This document shows positions 55,186 to 64,000 of a stretch of 64,000 bases of DNA, piece by piece (within the stretch, counting starts at the first letter, position 1; each line of letters begins with the position of its first letter). The position numbers and the translations under genes were made by a program. The notes under the pieces were generated by a model that had not been told where the DNA came from, did not search any database, and saw nothing but the letters and a program-made list of their open reading frames with translations. Source of the stretch: Paenibacillus hemerocallicola (lineage in GTDB: Bacteria; Bacillota; Bacilli; Paenibacillales; NBRC-103111); assembly GCF_006265175.1 (NCBI RefSeq), contig NZ_VDCQ01000004.1, positions 175,407 to 239,406 of the forward strand. Reading direction: 5' to 3'.

Positions 55186-55980
55186 TCATCCTATCCCGAA
55201 TAGCTTCTTCACTTTGCCCATTACCCCGACCTTCTCCTCGAGCGGCATAAGCGGAACCATATCGCCCAAAATGCGTCTGGCGATATTGCGGTAAGCGATG
55301 GCCGCGCGCGATTTCGGATTCATGACGGTAGGCTCGCCGCTGTTCGCCGACTTGATGACCGCCTCGTCGTCCGGAACGATGCCGAGCAGATCGATCGCAA
55401 GAACCGAGCATATTTCGTCGATGTCGAGCATCTCGCCCTTCTTCATCATCGTAGCCTTCGCTCGGTTGATGATCAGCTTCGGACCGTGGACGCGCTCCTG
55501 CTCGAGCAGCCCGATGATGCGGTCCGCATCGCGGACGGCCGCCAGCTCCGGCGTCGTCACCACGATCGCTTTGTCGGCGCCGGCCACCGCGTTTTTGAAC
55601 CCTTGCTCGATGCCTGCGGGGCAGTCGATAATGACAAACTCGTAATCCTTCTTCAGCTCCAGCACCATATCGCGAACCGCTTCGGGGGAAACGGAATGCT
55701 TGTCTTTCGTCTGCGCGGCCGGAAGCATGTACAGCTCGTCGAACCGCTTGTCCTTAATAAGCGCCTGTTGAAGCCGGCAACGACCTTCCGCGACGTCGAC
55801 CAAGTCGTAAATGATTCTGTTCTCGAGCCCCATCACGACGTCCAGATTACGCAAGCCGATGTCGGTATCAACCATGCATACTTTTTTGCCGAGCAGCGCA
55901 AGGGCGGTGCCCAGGTTGGCGGAAGTCGTCGTTTTACCGACGCCTCCTTTGCCGGATGTTATGACGATTGCCTCTCCCAT
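55186..55980 (-). CDS. minD: Septum site-determining ATPase MinD
   Basis: The 264-residue ParA-type ATPase has the deviant Walker A GKGGVGKTTTS, the MVDTDIGLRNLDVVMG switch, FVIIDCPAGIEQG and a C-terminal amphipathic membrane-targeting helix (KVGVMGKVKKLFG). With MinC it blocks polar division. The ATG at 55980 has AAAGGAG 10 bases upstream; the ATG at 55989 is too close to that site. It lies 14 bases after minC. Confidence 0.98.
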   Translation of the reverse strand: MGEAIVITSGKGGVGKTTTSANLGTALALLGKKVCMVDTDIGLRNLDVVMGLENRIIYDLVDVAEGRCRLQQALIKDKRFDELYMLPAAQTKDKHSVSPEAVRDMVLELKKDYEFVIIDCPAGIEQGFKNAVAGADKAIVVTTPELAAVRDADRIIGLLEQERVHGPKLIINRAKATMMKKGEMLDIDEICSVLAIDLLGIVPDDEAVIKSANSGEPTVMNPKSRAAIAYRNIARRILGDMVPLMPLEEKVGVMGKVKKLFGIG

Positions 55981-55994
55981 GCGAATCATCTCCT

Positions 55995-56669
55995 TTATAT
56001 GCCGCCGAACGGATGGTCCGGTCGCAACCGGTGAAGCTGGTTGATTTTATCGATTTCCATGCTTCCTTCGCGGATATAGGCAAACTCCATCGAAGCGTCC
56101 TCGATACCCCATTCGTCGGGTGGACGGCTGATGACATCGGCAATGCGCAGCTGCGTCGGACGCATGTACGATGCGGCGATCAGAGCGCGCTCATTCCCTT
56201 CGAGTCCGGCGTGAGCCATTCCCCGAAGCGCACCGAGCACGAAAATGTCCCCGGTGCACAGCAGCGTGCCGCCCGGGTTCACATCGCCGAGGAACAGCAG
56301 ATGTCCTTCATGCCTTACCGTTTGTCCCGAGCGGATAATGCCTTTATATACCGTGACGTGTTCCGGCGCCTGCTTGCGCGCTTCCTCGGCTGAAGAACCG
56401 TCCGAATCGATGCTTTGCACTAGCAAATTGCCGTTCCGGCCTATCATTTCTTTAAGCGCTTCTTTTTCCTCTTCGCTCGACGTTCGTTTCCCCAGCTTGA
56501 TCTGCACATGAACGACCGGTCCCGCCAATATGTTCCGGTGCGTATTGTCGAGCTTGTGTTCCAGCTCCTGCAACGCTTCGGCAAACGGACACGAATCGTC
56601 GATCACGAATACGAGCCCATCCTTGACTCCTTTTATCGTAACGAGGTGCTTCGTTTCCGCCATTGACAC
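55995..56669 (-). CDS. minC: Septum site-determining protein MinC
   Basis: The 224-residue protein has the N-terminal FtsZ-inhibiting domain (TKHLVTIKGVKDGLVFVID) and the C-terminal beta-helix that binds MinD (GQTVRHEGHLLFLGDVNPGG, GDIFVLGALRGMAHAG). It is translated from a GTG at 56669, 5 bases after AGGAGG; the ATG at 56663 is an alternative. It forms minC-minD-rodA together with the mre genes upstream. Confidence 0.97.
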   Translation of the reverse strand: MSMAETKHLVTIKGVKDGLVFVIDDSCPFAEALQELEHKLDNTHRNILAGPVVHVQIKLGKRTSSEEEKEALKEMIGRNGNLLVQSIDSDGSSAEEARKQAPEHVTVYKGIIRSGQTVRHEGHLLFLGDVNPGGTLLCTGDIFVLGALRGMAHAGLEGNERALIAASYMRPTQLRIADVISRPPDEWGIEDASMEFAYIREGSMEIDKINQLHRLRPDHPFGGI

Positions 56670-56731
56670 AAAATCCTCCTACCCAACAATTCTCCGGAGC
56701 CGGCCTATCTCCTGCCGCTTTGGTCCAAACG

Positions 56732-57262
56732 TCATGTATCCTCCGGCTCCCGGTCCGCATCGGCATCCTCGAGCCATTTGCGTGCGGGCATGTACAACAG
56801 GAGCGCAATCAACGCGTTGAACAGCATGCTGGGCAATATTTGGTGCAGAAACATCCATTGGTAATCGGTATGGACTACGCCCAGAAAAAAACGATAAATG
56901 CCGAACACGAGCGAATCGTAGGCGAACGATCCGAGAATGGCCGCCAGCAGACTGATGAAAATACCGCGGCTCGAAAAACGGAACGCAAGGCCGAACAAAT
57001 AACCGACAAGCCCCATGCTGAACGAATATACGCCGAGCGCATGTCCGTAGTAAATAAAATCTTGCAATAACCCGAAACCGATACCGTAGGCAAGCCCGTG
57101 GTACCGGTTTTTGTACAAGGTCGCGAACACTACCCCCACCAGCACCAAATGTGGGGCGACCAGTACGGACGATTGCCAGACGGGCGGTATAATCCAGCTC
57201 ATGACCGTGCCTTCGAGCAGGAACAGAACGAACAATCCAAAAAAGATCCGATAACGTCTCAT
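56732..57262 (-). CDS. mreD: Rod shape-determining protein MreD
   Basis: The 176-residue integral membrane protein has five to six hydrophobic segments and MreD features: LLEGTVMSWIIPP, APHLVLVGVVFATL and GIGFGLLQDFIYYGHALG. It couples MreB/MreC to the elongation machinery. It starts 8 bases after the mreC stop with GTGAGGTG as site. Confidence 0.93.
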   Translation of the reverse strand: MRRYRIFFGLFVLFLLEGTVMSWIIPPVWQSSVLVAPHLVLVGVVFATLYKNRYHGLAYGIGFGLLQDFIYYGHALGVYSFSMGLVGYLFGLAFRFSSRGIFISLLAAILGSFAYDSLVFGIYRFFLGVVHTDYQWMFLHQILPSMLFNALIALLLYMPARKWLEDADADREPEDT

Positions 57263-57270
57263 GCTTCACC

Positions 57271-58134
57271 TCACAGCTCCGGCACTTCGATGACGAACAC
57301 TTCGCGCAAATGATTGAACGAAGCGAACGGCTTGATCAGTGCCGTATGGGTGATGCCGAATTCGCCCTCGTCGCGCGAGACGACTTCGCCAATCTCGATC
57401 CCTCGCGGGAACAGCTGACCGACACCGGACGTGATAATGACATCGCCCGCCGTCAGGTTATCCGTTTTCGGAATTTTATTCATGACGAGCAATCCCTTAT
57501 CCCGGTCATAGCCTTCCAAAATGCCGAACGATGCGTTGTCTTTGCCTTTCACCGTCACCGCCAGCGCCTTCGTGCTGCTGGAATCCAGATCGGTAATAAG
57601 CTGCACGTTCGAGTAGAAGGGGGAGACGTCCACAATTCGTCCGATCAACCCCTCCACGGACATAACGGCCATATTCGCCTTGATTCCGTCCTTTTCCCCG
57701 AGGTTGATCACGATCGTGCTGTTCAACGGATCGGGGCTCGAAGCGTACACCTCGGCAATGCGATACCTGTACTTGTTCGACTGCTGCTGGCGTTCGGTAA
57801 AGCCTAACGCATCCTTCAATCGATTGTTTTGCGCCTCCAGATCGTTCAGCCTGGCCGTATCTTTCGCATATTGCGTCAAAGTAAGCTTCATCTGCCGATT
57901 CTCCTCGTACAGTACGGAGATCCGGCGCACATCTTCAAAGAAGCCCGCTACGGCTCGAGCGGGCTTGTTCAACCATCCTTGAACGAAAGTGACGGTATCC
58001 TTCAGCAACCCTTCCGGCCAGGACATTGCGCCCCGTCCGCCAAACGTAAAGCCCATCAGGGCGACAAAGAAAATGACGCCCGCCATCAGGATGATGAGCC
58101 TTTTATTCCCCAACCATTTGAACAAATCGAACAC
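57271..58134 (-). CDS. mreC: Rod shape-determining protein MreC
   Basis: The 287-residue protein has one N-terminal transmembrane segment (RLIILMAGVIFFVALMGF), a coiled-coil (YEENRQMKLTLTQYAKDTAR) and the C-terminal beta-sandwich domains (VINLGEKDGIKANMAVMS, GDVIITSGVGQLFPRG). It scaffolds the elongasome outside the membrane. The start given is a GTG at 58134 with poor site spacing; a TTG at 58125 is better placed and nearer to the known family N-terminus. Confidence 0.96.
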   Translation of the reverse strand: MFDLFKWLGNKRLIILMAGVIFFVALMGFTFGGRGAMSWPEGLLKDTVTFVQGWLNKPARAVAGFFEDVRRISVLYEENRQMKLTLTQYAKDTARLNDLEAQNNRLKDALGFTERQQQSNKYRYRIAEVYASSPDPLNSTIVINLGEKDGIKANMAVMSVEGLIGRIVDVSPFYSNVQLITDLDSSSTKALAVTVKGKDNASFGILEGYDRDKGLLVMNKIPKTDNLTAGDVIITSGVGQLFPRGIEIGEVVSRDEGEFGITHTALIKPFASFNHLREVFVIEVPEL

Positions 58135-58211
58135 CTTCCAACGTTCTGTCCGAATCGTCGCCGCGAGCCCTCTCCGCGCTTCGCGGCACTATCGGCGCTG
58201 TCGTAGCGAGT

Positions 58212-59249
58212 CTATCGTCTGGATCTGGAAGCAGGGCCGGATCTCGTCGATTTAAACAAATGAATGTTGTCGAGAGCTCGGCCGGTTCCGATCGCCACGC
58301 AATCGAGCGGATGCTCGGCCACCAGGACCGGCATCCCGGTTTCGCGGGCCAGCAGCTTGTCCAGGTTGCGCAGCAGGGCGCCTCCGCCCGTCAGCACGAT
58401 GCCGCGGTCCATAATGTCCGCAGCCAGCTCCGGCGGACACTTCTCGAGCGTCGCCTTGACGGCGTCGACGATATTGTTGACCGTGTCCGCCAGCGCTTCC
58501 GTTATTTCGTCGGACGTGACGGACATCGTCTTCGGCAGACCGGACACGAGGTCGCGGCCGCGGATTTCGATCGTTTGCGGCACCTCCATCGGCTGCGCCG
58601 AGCCGATTTCCAGCTTCAGCTGCTCGGAGGTACGTTCGCCGATCATCAGGTTGTACGTTTTTTTGATATATTGCATAATCGCTTCGTCCATTTCGTCGCC
58701 CGCGACCCGGATCGATTTAAACGTTACGATGCCGCCCAGAGAAATGACCGCGATCTCCGTCGTGCCTCCGCCGATATCGACAACCATGCTGCCCGTCGGC
58801 TCCCACACCGGCAAGTCCGCGCCGATCGCCGCCGCGAACGGCTCCTCGATCGTGTACGCTTCGCGCGCGCCGGCTTGTTTGGTCGCGTCCTCCACCGCAC
58901 GCTTCTCGACGGCGGTTATGCCGGATGGCACGCACACCATCACGTTAGGCCGACGCGGGAACAGCACCCGCTGTTTTTGCGCCTGCCGCAAAAAGTAATT
59001 GATCATCGTGGCCGTCGTCTCGAAATCCGCGATGACCCCGTCCTTCATCGGACGAACCGCCCGGATATTGCCCGGCGTGCGGCCGATCATTTTTTTGGCG
59101 GCGTCTCCGACTGCCTCAATCGTTTTTGTATCGGTACGCAGAGCAACCACGGACGGCTCTCTGACCACTATTCCTTTTCCTTTGACGTACACGAGCGTAT
59201 TGGCCGTTCCAAGGTCAATACCCAAATCTTTCGAGAAACTTCCGAACAT
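58212..59249 (-). CDS. mreB: Rod shape-determining actin homologue MreB
   Basis: The 345-residue actin-like ATPase has the phosphate-1 motif [36 protein letters not shown] and the adenosine motif [17 protein letters not shown]. It forms membrane-bound filaments guiding wall synthesis. AAAGGAG lies 12 bases before the ATG at 59249; the open frame up to 59336 has no site. A promoter within the radC end and a roughly 270-base untranslated leader precede it. Confidence 0.98.
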   Translation of the reverse strand: MFGSFSKDLGIDLGTANTLVYVKGKGIVVREPSVVALRTDTKTIEAVGDAAKKMIGRTPGNIRAVRPMKDGVIADFETTATMINYFLRQAQKQRVLFPRRPNVMVCVPSGITAVEKRAVEDATKQAGAREAYTIEEPFAAAIGADLPVWEPTGSMVVDIGGGTTEIAVISLGGIVTFKSIRVAGDEMDEAIMQYIKKTYNLMIGERTSEQLKLEIGSAQPMEVPQTIEIRGRDLVSGLPKTMSVTSDEITEALADTVNNIVDAVKATLEKCPPELAADIMDRGIVLTGGGALLRNLDKLLARETGMPVLVAEHPLDCVAIGTGRALDNIHLFKSTRSGPASRSRR

Positions 59250-59528
59250 AAGATGCTTTATCTCCTTTCGTAAGAAAAACCACAATTGTCGTATTTCTGG
59301 ATGAGAGTCCGCTGGCATCCCCGCATGCGAAAACAAGAGCGAAAGACGGTTGCGCCGGAGCGGCTCCGCTGCTCCCGCACCTGTAACGGGGTCCGCATCC
59401 AGCGGCAGTTTTTCTTGGTAAAGAAGGTTATTTCGCGGGTAAAGTCGTACTGCTCTGCAGCCCTGCCAACTTAGCGAACTTCGACTTCTTTAACGGTCAA
59501 AACGGTACGGTCGGATGTCCGTCATTTC
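59250..59528 (-). other. Long 5' untranslated region of mreB
   Basis: No credible gene lies here. On the minus strand it holds GC-rich hairpins (for example CGGAGCGGCTCCG near 59357-59369) and a short AAGTCG/CGACTT pair. I could not match it to a known riboswitch class. Confidence 0.5.
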
Positions 59529-59558
59529 ATTATATTACATCAACCCTAGTTCCTTCAA
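59529..59558 (-). promoter_or_regulatory. Probable promoter of mreB, inside radC
   Basis: On the minus strand TTGAAG and a perfect TATAAT are separated by 18 bases, at the very end of radC. Confidence 0.55.
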
Positions 59559-60236
59559 ACTAACGCTTTCCAAGTCTCCGATAATAACGTGATCGAGCAC
59601 CTCGATGCCGATGACGGAACCGGCCTCGACCAGTCTGCGCGTGATTTCGATATCCTCCGGGCTTGGCGTCGGATCGCCGCTCGGATGATTATGCACGCAA
59701 ATAATGGAGGCGCTGCTCCTCTTGATAGCCGCGAGAAATACTTCGCGCGGATGCACGATCGACGCGTTCAAGCTGCCGATCGACAGCGTCTCCTGCCCGA
59801 TGACGTGATTTTTCGTGTTCAGAAACAAGCAGACGAAGTGCTCTTTTTGCAAATAGCGGAGCTCCTCCATCATGAGAAGGGAAACGTCGTGAGGGGAACG
59901 TATCGTTACGGTTTCCGGCTGGGCGGTACGGACAAGTCTTCTCCCCAGCTCGATGCTCGCCTGTACCTGAAGCGCCTTGGCATGCCCGATTCCCTTCAGG
60001 GCGGTCAATTGCCCGGTGTCCATCTCGACAAGCCGCCGGAGACCTCCCGCTTCTATGAGCAGCCGTTGGGCCAGCGCGACCGCGGACTCATTGATCGTAC
60101 CGGTCCGTAAAAGTATGGCGAGCAGCTCCGCATTGCTGAGCGCGTTCGCCCCGGAGCGAAGCATTCGTTCGCGCGGCCGTTCCTCCATCGGGATATCGCG
60201 CATCGTGTAAGCGGAAGTTGCGGAGCATTCCATCAT
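59535..60236 (-). CDS. radC: RadC family JAB/MPN-domain protein
   Basis: The 233-residue protein has an N-terminal HhH part (GANALSNAELLAILLRTGT, LTALKGIGHAKALQVQAS) and the C-terminal JAMM metalloprotease-like motif CVHNHPSGDPTPSPED. Its cellular role is not settled despite the historic DNA-repair name. It sits just upstream of mreB as in B. subtilis. The second ATG at 60233 is 7 bases from AGAGGG and may be the true start. Confidence 0.95.
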   Translation of the reverse strand: MMECSATSAYTMRDIPMEERPRERMLRSGANALSNAELLAILLRTGTINESAVALAQRLLIEAGGLRRLVEMDTGQLTALKGIGHAKALQVQASIELGRRLVRTAQPETVTIRSPHDVSLLMMEELRYLQKEHFVCLFLNTKNHVIGQETLSIGSLNASIVHPREVFLAAIKRSSASIICVHNHPSGDPTPSPEDIEITRRLVEAGSVIGIEVLDHVIIGDLESVSLKELGLM

Positions 60237-60346
60237 TTTCCCTCTTTCGACAAAAATGGGATCGGTTCTTGTCCATTCATTATACCATTTACTTCTATTG
60301 TATACGAAATGGTTCGAAAAAAAATCATCGATAAGGTCCGCCGGGC

Positions 60347-60379
60347 AAAAAAAACAGCCCCGGCTCTTCGCTCGGGGCG
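60347..60379 (-). terminator. Terminator of the MgtC-like gene
   Basis: GCCCCG pairs with CGGGGC around an AGC-GAAG-AGC loop and is followed on the minus strand by eight T residues. Confidence 0.88.
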
Positions 60380-60399
60380 TTCCGGCACAGACATGGCAG

Positions 60400-61173
60400 T
60401 CAGCCCTGGCCGGAAATCGATCTTCCGCCGGACAAGGCGGTCAGCTTGGCGGACGGCATCGAACCCGATTCCAGCCCGATAACGTCGGGAATTGTCAAAA
60501 TTTCCTCGATCGCCTTCAGCAGCTTATCCGTGCTCGTCGTTCTCAGCGTGAAACGGAGCTCCATCGTGCCGGTTCCATCCGGTTCCGTCAAGGCTCCGCT
60601 AGCGGACTCCATCACTAAATTTTTGATCTGGATGCCTTGCTCGCCGAACTTCGTAGCGATGCGTCCCAGCATGCCGGGCCGATCGTGTATCTTAATGATC
60701 ACGTCCTGGTTCCGGCGATTGCGCAGCAGATGCTTCTCCCACTTGTTCAGCAGAAACAGGCTGACCAGCACGAGAAAAGTCGCAAGCACCGCGGGATAGT
60801 AGAAGCCCGCGCCGACGGAAAGCCCGATCGCGGCCACGACCCATACCGAAGCGGCAGTAGTCAATCCCGAAATATTCGCTCCATTGCGAATGATCGCCCC
60901 TGCGCCTAGAAAACCGATGCCGCTAATTACCTGTGCGGCCAAACGGGCCGGATCCGTTCTGACGTTTGGTTCGGCCACGAACTGGGAAAAACCGTAGATG
61001 GACAGCAGCATAATGGAGGCGGAACCGATGCAAACCAGAATATGCGTCCGGAACCCGGCGGCGTGATTGCTCCATTCCCGCTCCAAGCCGATCAGTCCCC
61101 CGAGCACGACGGCCAATACCATGCGCAGCGTCAAATCGAGATGGGAAATATGCCATACGCTTTCATCAACCAT
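60400..61173 (-). CDS. MgtC/SapB-family membrane protein
   Basis: The 257-residue protein has four to five N-terminal membrane segments with the MgtC signature GGLIGLEREWSNHAAGFRTHILVCIGSA and SGIGFLGAGAIIRNG, then a C-terminal ACT-like cytoplasmic domain (VIIKIHDRPGMLGRIATKFG). MgtC proteins are linked to magnesium limitation and ATP synthase control, not proven transporters. The ATG at 61173 follows TAAGGAAG; the frame opens at 61218 without a site. It is monocistronic. Confidence 0.9.
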   Translation of the reverse strand: MVDESVWHISHLDLTLRMVLAVVLGGLIGLEREWSNHAAGFRTHILVCIGSASIMLLSIYGFSQFVAEPNVRTDPARLAAQVISGIGFLGAGAIIRNGANISGLTTAASVWVVAAIGLSVGAGFYYPAVLATFLVLVSLFLLNKWEKHLLRNRRNQDVIIKIHDRPGMLGRIATKFGEQGIQIKNLVMESASGALTEPDGTGTMELRFTLRTTSTDKLLKAIEEILTIPDVIGLESGSMPSAKLTALSGGRSISGQG

Positions 61174-61569
61174 GATCAGCACTTCCTTAGTCCAGTAATT
61201 CATACGCGTATGCGGCACGTTCCGGTGGCGGATTGATTTTACTTAATGAATAAGAAAATAAATTCCTACAAAAAAAGTTGAATCATCCGAACGGCCTAGC
61301 TTGCTGCGCATGCCAAATAAGCAAGTTATAGGCTATCGGGATATCTCAACGTCTCCACCCTTTATCCTATTCAATTGTAAGCGGGGTGAACCGCTTTCAA
61401 TAACATTAATAATTATTTAACATTATGGTCCCTTGCGCATGTAATGTCAATAGGCTTCCGTCCATCATGTAAACAAAGTTATCATGGTTGTCATTTCGAG
61501 CTCCGACGAAGCTTTTCGACAGAATCCATGAATGCGATTTGCCCTTCAACTATAGGGCGGAATCCCGTA
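61174..61569. other. Intergenic region, AT-rich, no gene seen
   Basis: This stretch has lower GC than its neighbours and no ORF with a ribosome binding site. The left part would hold the MgtC gene promoter. I see no known riboswitch. Confidence 0.5.
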
Positions 61570-61611
61570 ATAATGAAAGAGGACGCACGGGTTCTCTTGC
61601 CCCGTACGCCC
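61570..61611 (-). terminator. Probable terminator of the RCC1-collagen gene pair
   Basis: An 11-bp stem (GGGCGTACGGG / CCCGTGCGTCC, two G-U pairs) is followed on the minus strand by TCTTTCATTATT, which is only moderately T-rich. Confidence 0.5.
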
Positions 61612-61669
61612 TTTCTTATGAGCCTGAATCTTCACTGTTTCCGGCTTGCTTCTTACGTTACTTAGATAT

Positions 61670-63229
61670 TCACTCCGTCGCGATGAATGGCGCCGGTTGG
61701 ATCGGCTTCGCAGAGTCAACTTCGCCGTTGCCCAGCTGCCAGTATGAATTACTTCCCCAAACGAAATAAGGGACCTGTGCGCCGAAGGCACTGCTTGCCA
61801 TGTATCCGGCGGCCGCCGTCGCCAATTGGCCGTCAGTCAGAACCCGAACGGGAACAAGCTGCGTCTGCTTCGTACCGTCTCCAAGCTGACCGTAATCGTT
61901 GAAGCCCCAAGACCATGCCGTTCCGTCGCTCTTAACTGCCACGTTATGCAGACCGCCTGCGGAAATATTGACCGCACCGTTCAAACCCGCGACTTGAACA
62001 GGACTCAGCCGGCTTTCCTTCGTGCCATCGCCAAGTTCCCCTTCTCCGTTATGGCCCCAAGACCATACGGTTCCGTCGTGCTTCATCGCCAGGCTGTGAA
62101 ACATGCCTCCCGATACGGAGGCGACTCCGGTCAAACCTTCGATTTTAACAGGGGTGGCACGATTTGTGTTCGTACCGTCCCCCAATTGACCTAAGGCGTT
62201 AAAGCCCCATGTGTACACGCTGCCGTCCTCTTTCACGGCCAAACTATGCTGACTGCCGGCCGCGATCGAGGTTGCGGAGGTTATTCCTGCGACTTGGACG
62301 GGGCTAAACTGATCCGTTGTTGTCCCGTCGCCAAGTTGTCCATACCCGTTAAACCCCCATGCCCACACGGTTCCGTCGTTCTTCAGCGCAATGGAATGAA
62401 GCTCGCCGGCTTCGATCGCTACAATTTGGCTCAGCCCTGGCACTTGAGCCGGATTGCGTCTCGATTCGACGCTTCCGTCTCCCAACTGTCCGTTCGAATT
62501 GTTCCCCCACGCCCATACGGTCCCGTCGCTCCTAAGAGCAAGCATATGATCGCGACCTGCTGAAACGGAAGCGATGTCGGACAATCCTTCCACTACGACA
62601 GGCTTCTTCGTTACCGGAGCAGCTGTCTCGCCGGAAGTGATCCAGTTATTGCCCCACGCCCATACGGTCCCGTTGTCGCCGATGGCGAGCGTTCGGAACG
62701 AATTGAATTTGCCCATGGCGATTCTGGACGATACGGGAGCCCTCTTCGCCGGAGTATTGACTACAACCTCGTTGCTAGCCGGCGACATATTGTTCGCCGC
62801 ATCGAGCGCTTTGACCGTAAATCGGTAAGTTCCGCCGGCTTGCAAGCCGTCAAAAGTGGCGGATAACGTATGATACGTATAATAGGTGACGCTCGTAACG
62901 CTCGCGGATTCTTTTAATACCACATACTGGGTTACCCCCACATTGTCCGACGCCGGCGTCCATTGCAAGCTAGTGCTGACCGGTGTACTGTCTGTCAGCT
63001 TCAGGACGGGTGCGGTCGGAGCAATAAGATCAGCCGCCGGCGGCTTGGGAGCAACGATAATCGGAACGATAGGAACCGTACCGCCGTATGTCGTCTGATA
63101 CACGCTCTGGGTTACCTGGACCACCGAAGCGGAGTCGGAATCTCCGGCTCCGTCCTCCGCCGTTGCCATCACCGGAGCCAGCAGTTGAACAGCGAGGACG
63201 AACGATATTGCTTGTGCCGCTTTTTTCAT
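61670..63229 (-). CDS. Secreted RCC1-repeat propeller protein with fibronectin type III domain
   Basis: The 519-residue protein has a signal peptide (MKKAAQAISFVLAVQLLAPVM), a proline-rich spacer, one FN3 domain (APVLKLTDSTPVSTSLQWTP to NNMSPASNEVVV) and seven RCC1 repeats (TVWAWGNNSNGQLGDG and variants), enough for a complete seven-bladed propeller. Extracytoplasmic RCC1 proteins in Bacilli are poorly characterised; carbohydrate or surface binding is plausible. The ATG at 63229 has AAAGGAGG 11 bases upstream; a GTG at 63265 is less likely. It is 39 bases after the collagen-like gene, likely in the same transcript. Confidence 0.88.
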   Translation of the reverse strand: MKKAAQAISFVLAVQLLAPVMATAEDGAGDSDSASVVQVTQSVYQTTYGGTVPIVPIIVAPKPPAADLIAPTAPVLKLTDSTPVSTSLQWTPASDNVGVTQYVVLKESASVTSVTYYTYHTLSATFDGLQAGGTYRFTVKALDAANNMSPASNEVVVNTPAKRAPVSSRIAMGKFNSFRTLAIGDNGTVWAWGNNWITSGETAAPVTKKPVVVEGLSDIASVSAGRDHMLALRSDGTVWAWGNNSNGQLGDGSVESRRNPAQVPGLSQIVAIEAGELHSIALKNDGTVWAWGFNGYGQLGDGTTTDQFSPVQVAGITSATSIAAGSQHSLAVKEDGSVYTWGFNALGQLGDGTNTNRATPVKIEGLTGVASVSGGMFHSLAMKHDGTVWSWGHNGEGELGDGTKESRLSPVQVAGLNGAVNISAGGLHNVAVKSDGTAWSWGFNDYGQLGDGTKQTQLVPVRVLTDGQLATAAAGYMASSAFGAQVPYFVWGSNSYWQLGNGEVDSAKPIQPAPFIATE

Positions 63230-63268
63230 GTCGGGAACACCCTCCTTTCCTGATGATCGGTTCACGAT

Positions 63269-64000
63269 TTATTTGATTGAAACGCCCGCGCTGGCGTAAC
63301 CTGCAATTGTGTTAACGAGAGACAGTCCCGTCGCCGTTGCAGAGTATACCAGCATCAAACGCGTTCCCGCCGTTACCGGTATGTTTAGCTCTGTTGCTGG
63401 AGTAATGCCAGTGGATCCGCTGGATATAGTTCCAATTGCAAGAACACCAGTCATCGGCGGCGTCAATGTCACGATTGCATTTGGGATTGCTGTAAAAATA
63501 TTGTCGGGCGTCGTAGAAGCATAGAGCTGAGCCTTAATTGTAACCGTCGTACCTACTAGACTTAATGCGGCAGTTGTGCTGAAAAAGGCGCTCATGGAAG
63601 TAATTGTGCCGTCTCTTGGGACAGAGAATCCAAAGTTCAATAAAGTCCCAGCCGCACCTGTCAAATCAATAGTGCTTCCGACCAAGGACAGTGTTGGAGC
63701 AGAGTTTCCAAATCCAACCAAACCACCGATTCCATTTAATCCACCAATTATAGTTGTAATCGAGATAGGGATTCCAGACGCGAATGGGATGATAGCCCCA
63801 GCGCCTGCTGCTCCTGTTGGGCCTGCTGCTCCTGTTGGGCCTGCTGCTCCTGTTGGGCCTACTGCTCCTGTTGGGCCTACTGCTCCTGTTGGGCCTGCTG
63901 GGCCTGTTGCTCCTGCCGGGCCGGTCGCTCCTATAGCTCCATCGGCTCCCGTCAGGCCGGTCGGACCCGTTACGCCTGCTGTCCCTGCGGCTCCCGTCGG
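63269..64000 (-). CDS. Collagen-like (BclA-type) surface protein, C-terminal part
   Basis: The frame is open to the right edge (243 residues seen). From the edge to about 63785 it encodes Gly-X-Y collagen repeats rich in [10 protein letters not shown], as in exosporium and spore-surface glycoproteins. A roughly 160-residue C-terminal domain follows ([24 protein letters not shown] ends with a TNF-like beta-rich fold: [35 protein letters not shown]), typical of trimeric BclA-like tips. The N-terminus lies outside the window. Confidence 0.88.
   Translation of the reverse strand, partial: PTGAAGTAGVTGPTGLTGADGAIGATGPAGATGPAGPTGAVGPTGAVGPTGAAGPTGAAGPTGAAGAGAIIPFASGIPISITTIIGGLNGIGGLVGFGNSAPTLSLVGSTIDLTGAAGTLLNFGFSVPRDGTITSMSAFFSTTAALSLVGTTVTIKAQLYASTTPDNIFTAIPNAIVTLTPPMTGVLAIGTISSGSTGITPATELNIPVTAGTRLMLVYSATATGLSLVNTIAGYASAGVSIK
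63803..63892 (-). repeat. 18-bp collagen-coding tandem repeats
   Basis: Five consecutive copies of an 18-base unit (GCCTGCTGCTCCTGTTGG on the plus strand, with one G/A change in the last two) encode two Gly-X-Y triplets each. Strain-to-strain length variation is expected. Confidence 0.9.

Noticed and set aside
59250..59528. Cobalamin or other riboswitch before mreB
   Set aside because: GC-rich hairpins are present but no conserved core of a known class could be identified.

Overview
The window looks like a chromosome segment from an endospore-forming, Gram-positive member of the Paenibacillaceae (Paenibacillus/Cohnella-like). The evidence is a moderately high GC content, GGAGG-type ribosome binding sites with frequent GTG and TTG starts, and sporulation genes (spoVB, bofC, safA, spo0B, spoIVFA/FB, ComN and BofC families) in a gene order close to Bacillus subtilis. 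SecD and SecF are separate, whereas B. subtilis has one fused SecDF. Most genes lie on the minus strand. No rRNA, intact tRNA, CRISPR array or intact insertion sequence was found.

Layout from left to right. 1-6061 is accessory: a truncated membrane protein, a PhyH-HEAT fusion with an AraC regulator, hemZ, a small ORF, and a Fur-box-controlled FhuF-like protein. 6062-13560 carries dtd-relA and apt-recJ, separated by a uracil permease on the opposite strand. 13696-21709 has a CDF metal exporter with a manganese-type ligand set, secF-secD, comN, spoVB, DUF421, a TIGR04086 protein, a PAP2 protein and yajC. 21726-31684 is tgt-queA, a SpoIID-like protein, ruvB-ruvA-ruvC, bofC, safA and pheA.

31866-36724 is an inserted four-gene module (BNR sialidase-like protein, orphan sugar-binding lipoprotein, AraC regulator, FAD oxidoreductase). 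Its two promoters share a 24-base upstream element at identical geometry, which I regard as the best lead in the window. 36831-40791 is the operon pheB-hom-thrC-thrB. 40987-46506 is a second accessory block: NUDIX, M20 peptidase, D-amino-acid PLP enzyme, CE7 esterase and a murE outside a dcw cluster. 46507-47462 has no gene and is full of repeats: a dispersed short repeat family, a ~200-bp MITE-like element inserted into one repeat copy, and a 17-bp tandem array.

47463-60236 is a conserved growth, division and sporulation block: obg-spo0B, rpmA-prp-rplU behind an L21-type leader, rng, spoIVFB-spoIVFA, rodA, minD-minC, mreD-mreC-mreB and radC. 60400-64000 has an MgtC-like membrane protein and two secreted or surface proteins: a seven-repeat RCC1 propeller protein, and a collagen-like protein cut by the right edge.

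Functionally the core couples cell-shape and division machinery, protein export, Holliday junction resolution, tRNA queuosine modification, stringent response and the sigma-K checkpoint. The accessory blocks add glycan-related and metal/iron functions. All names rest on sequence recognition by eye; no database search was run.
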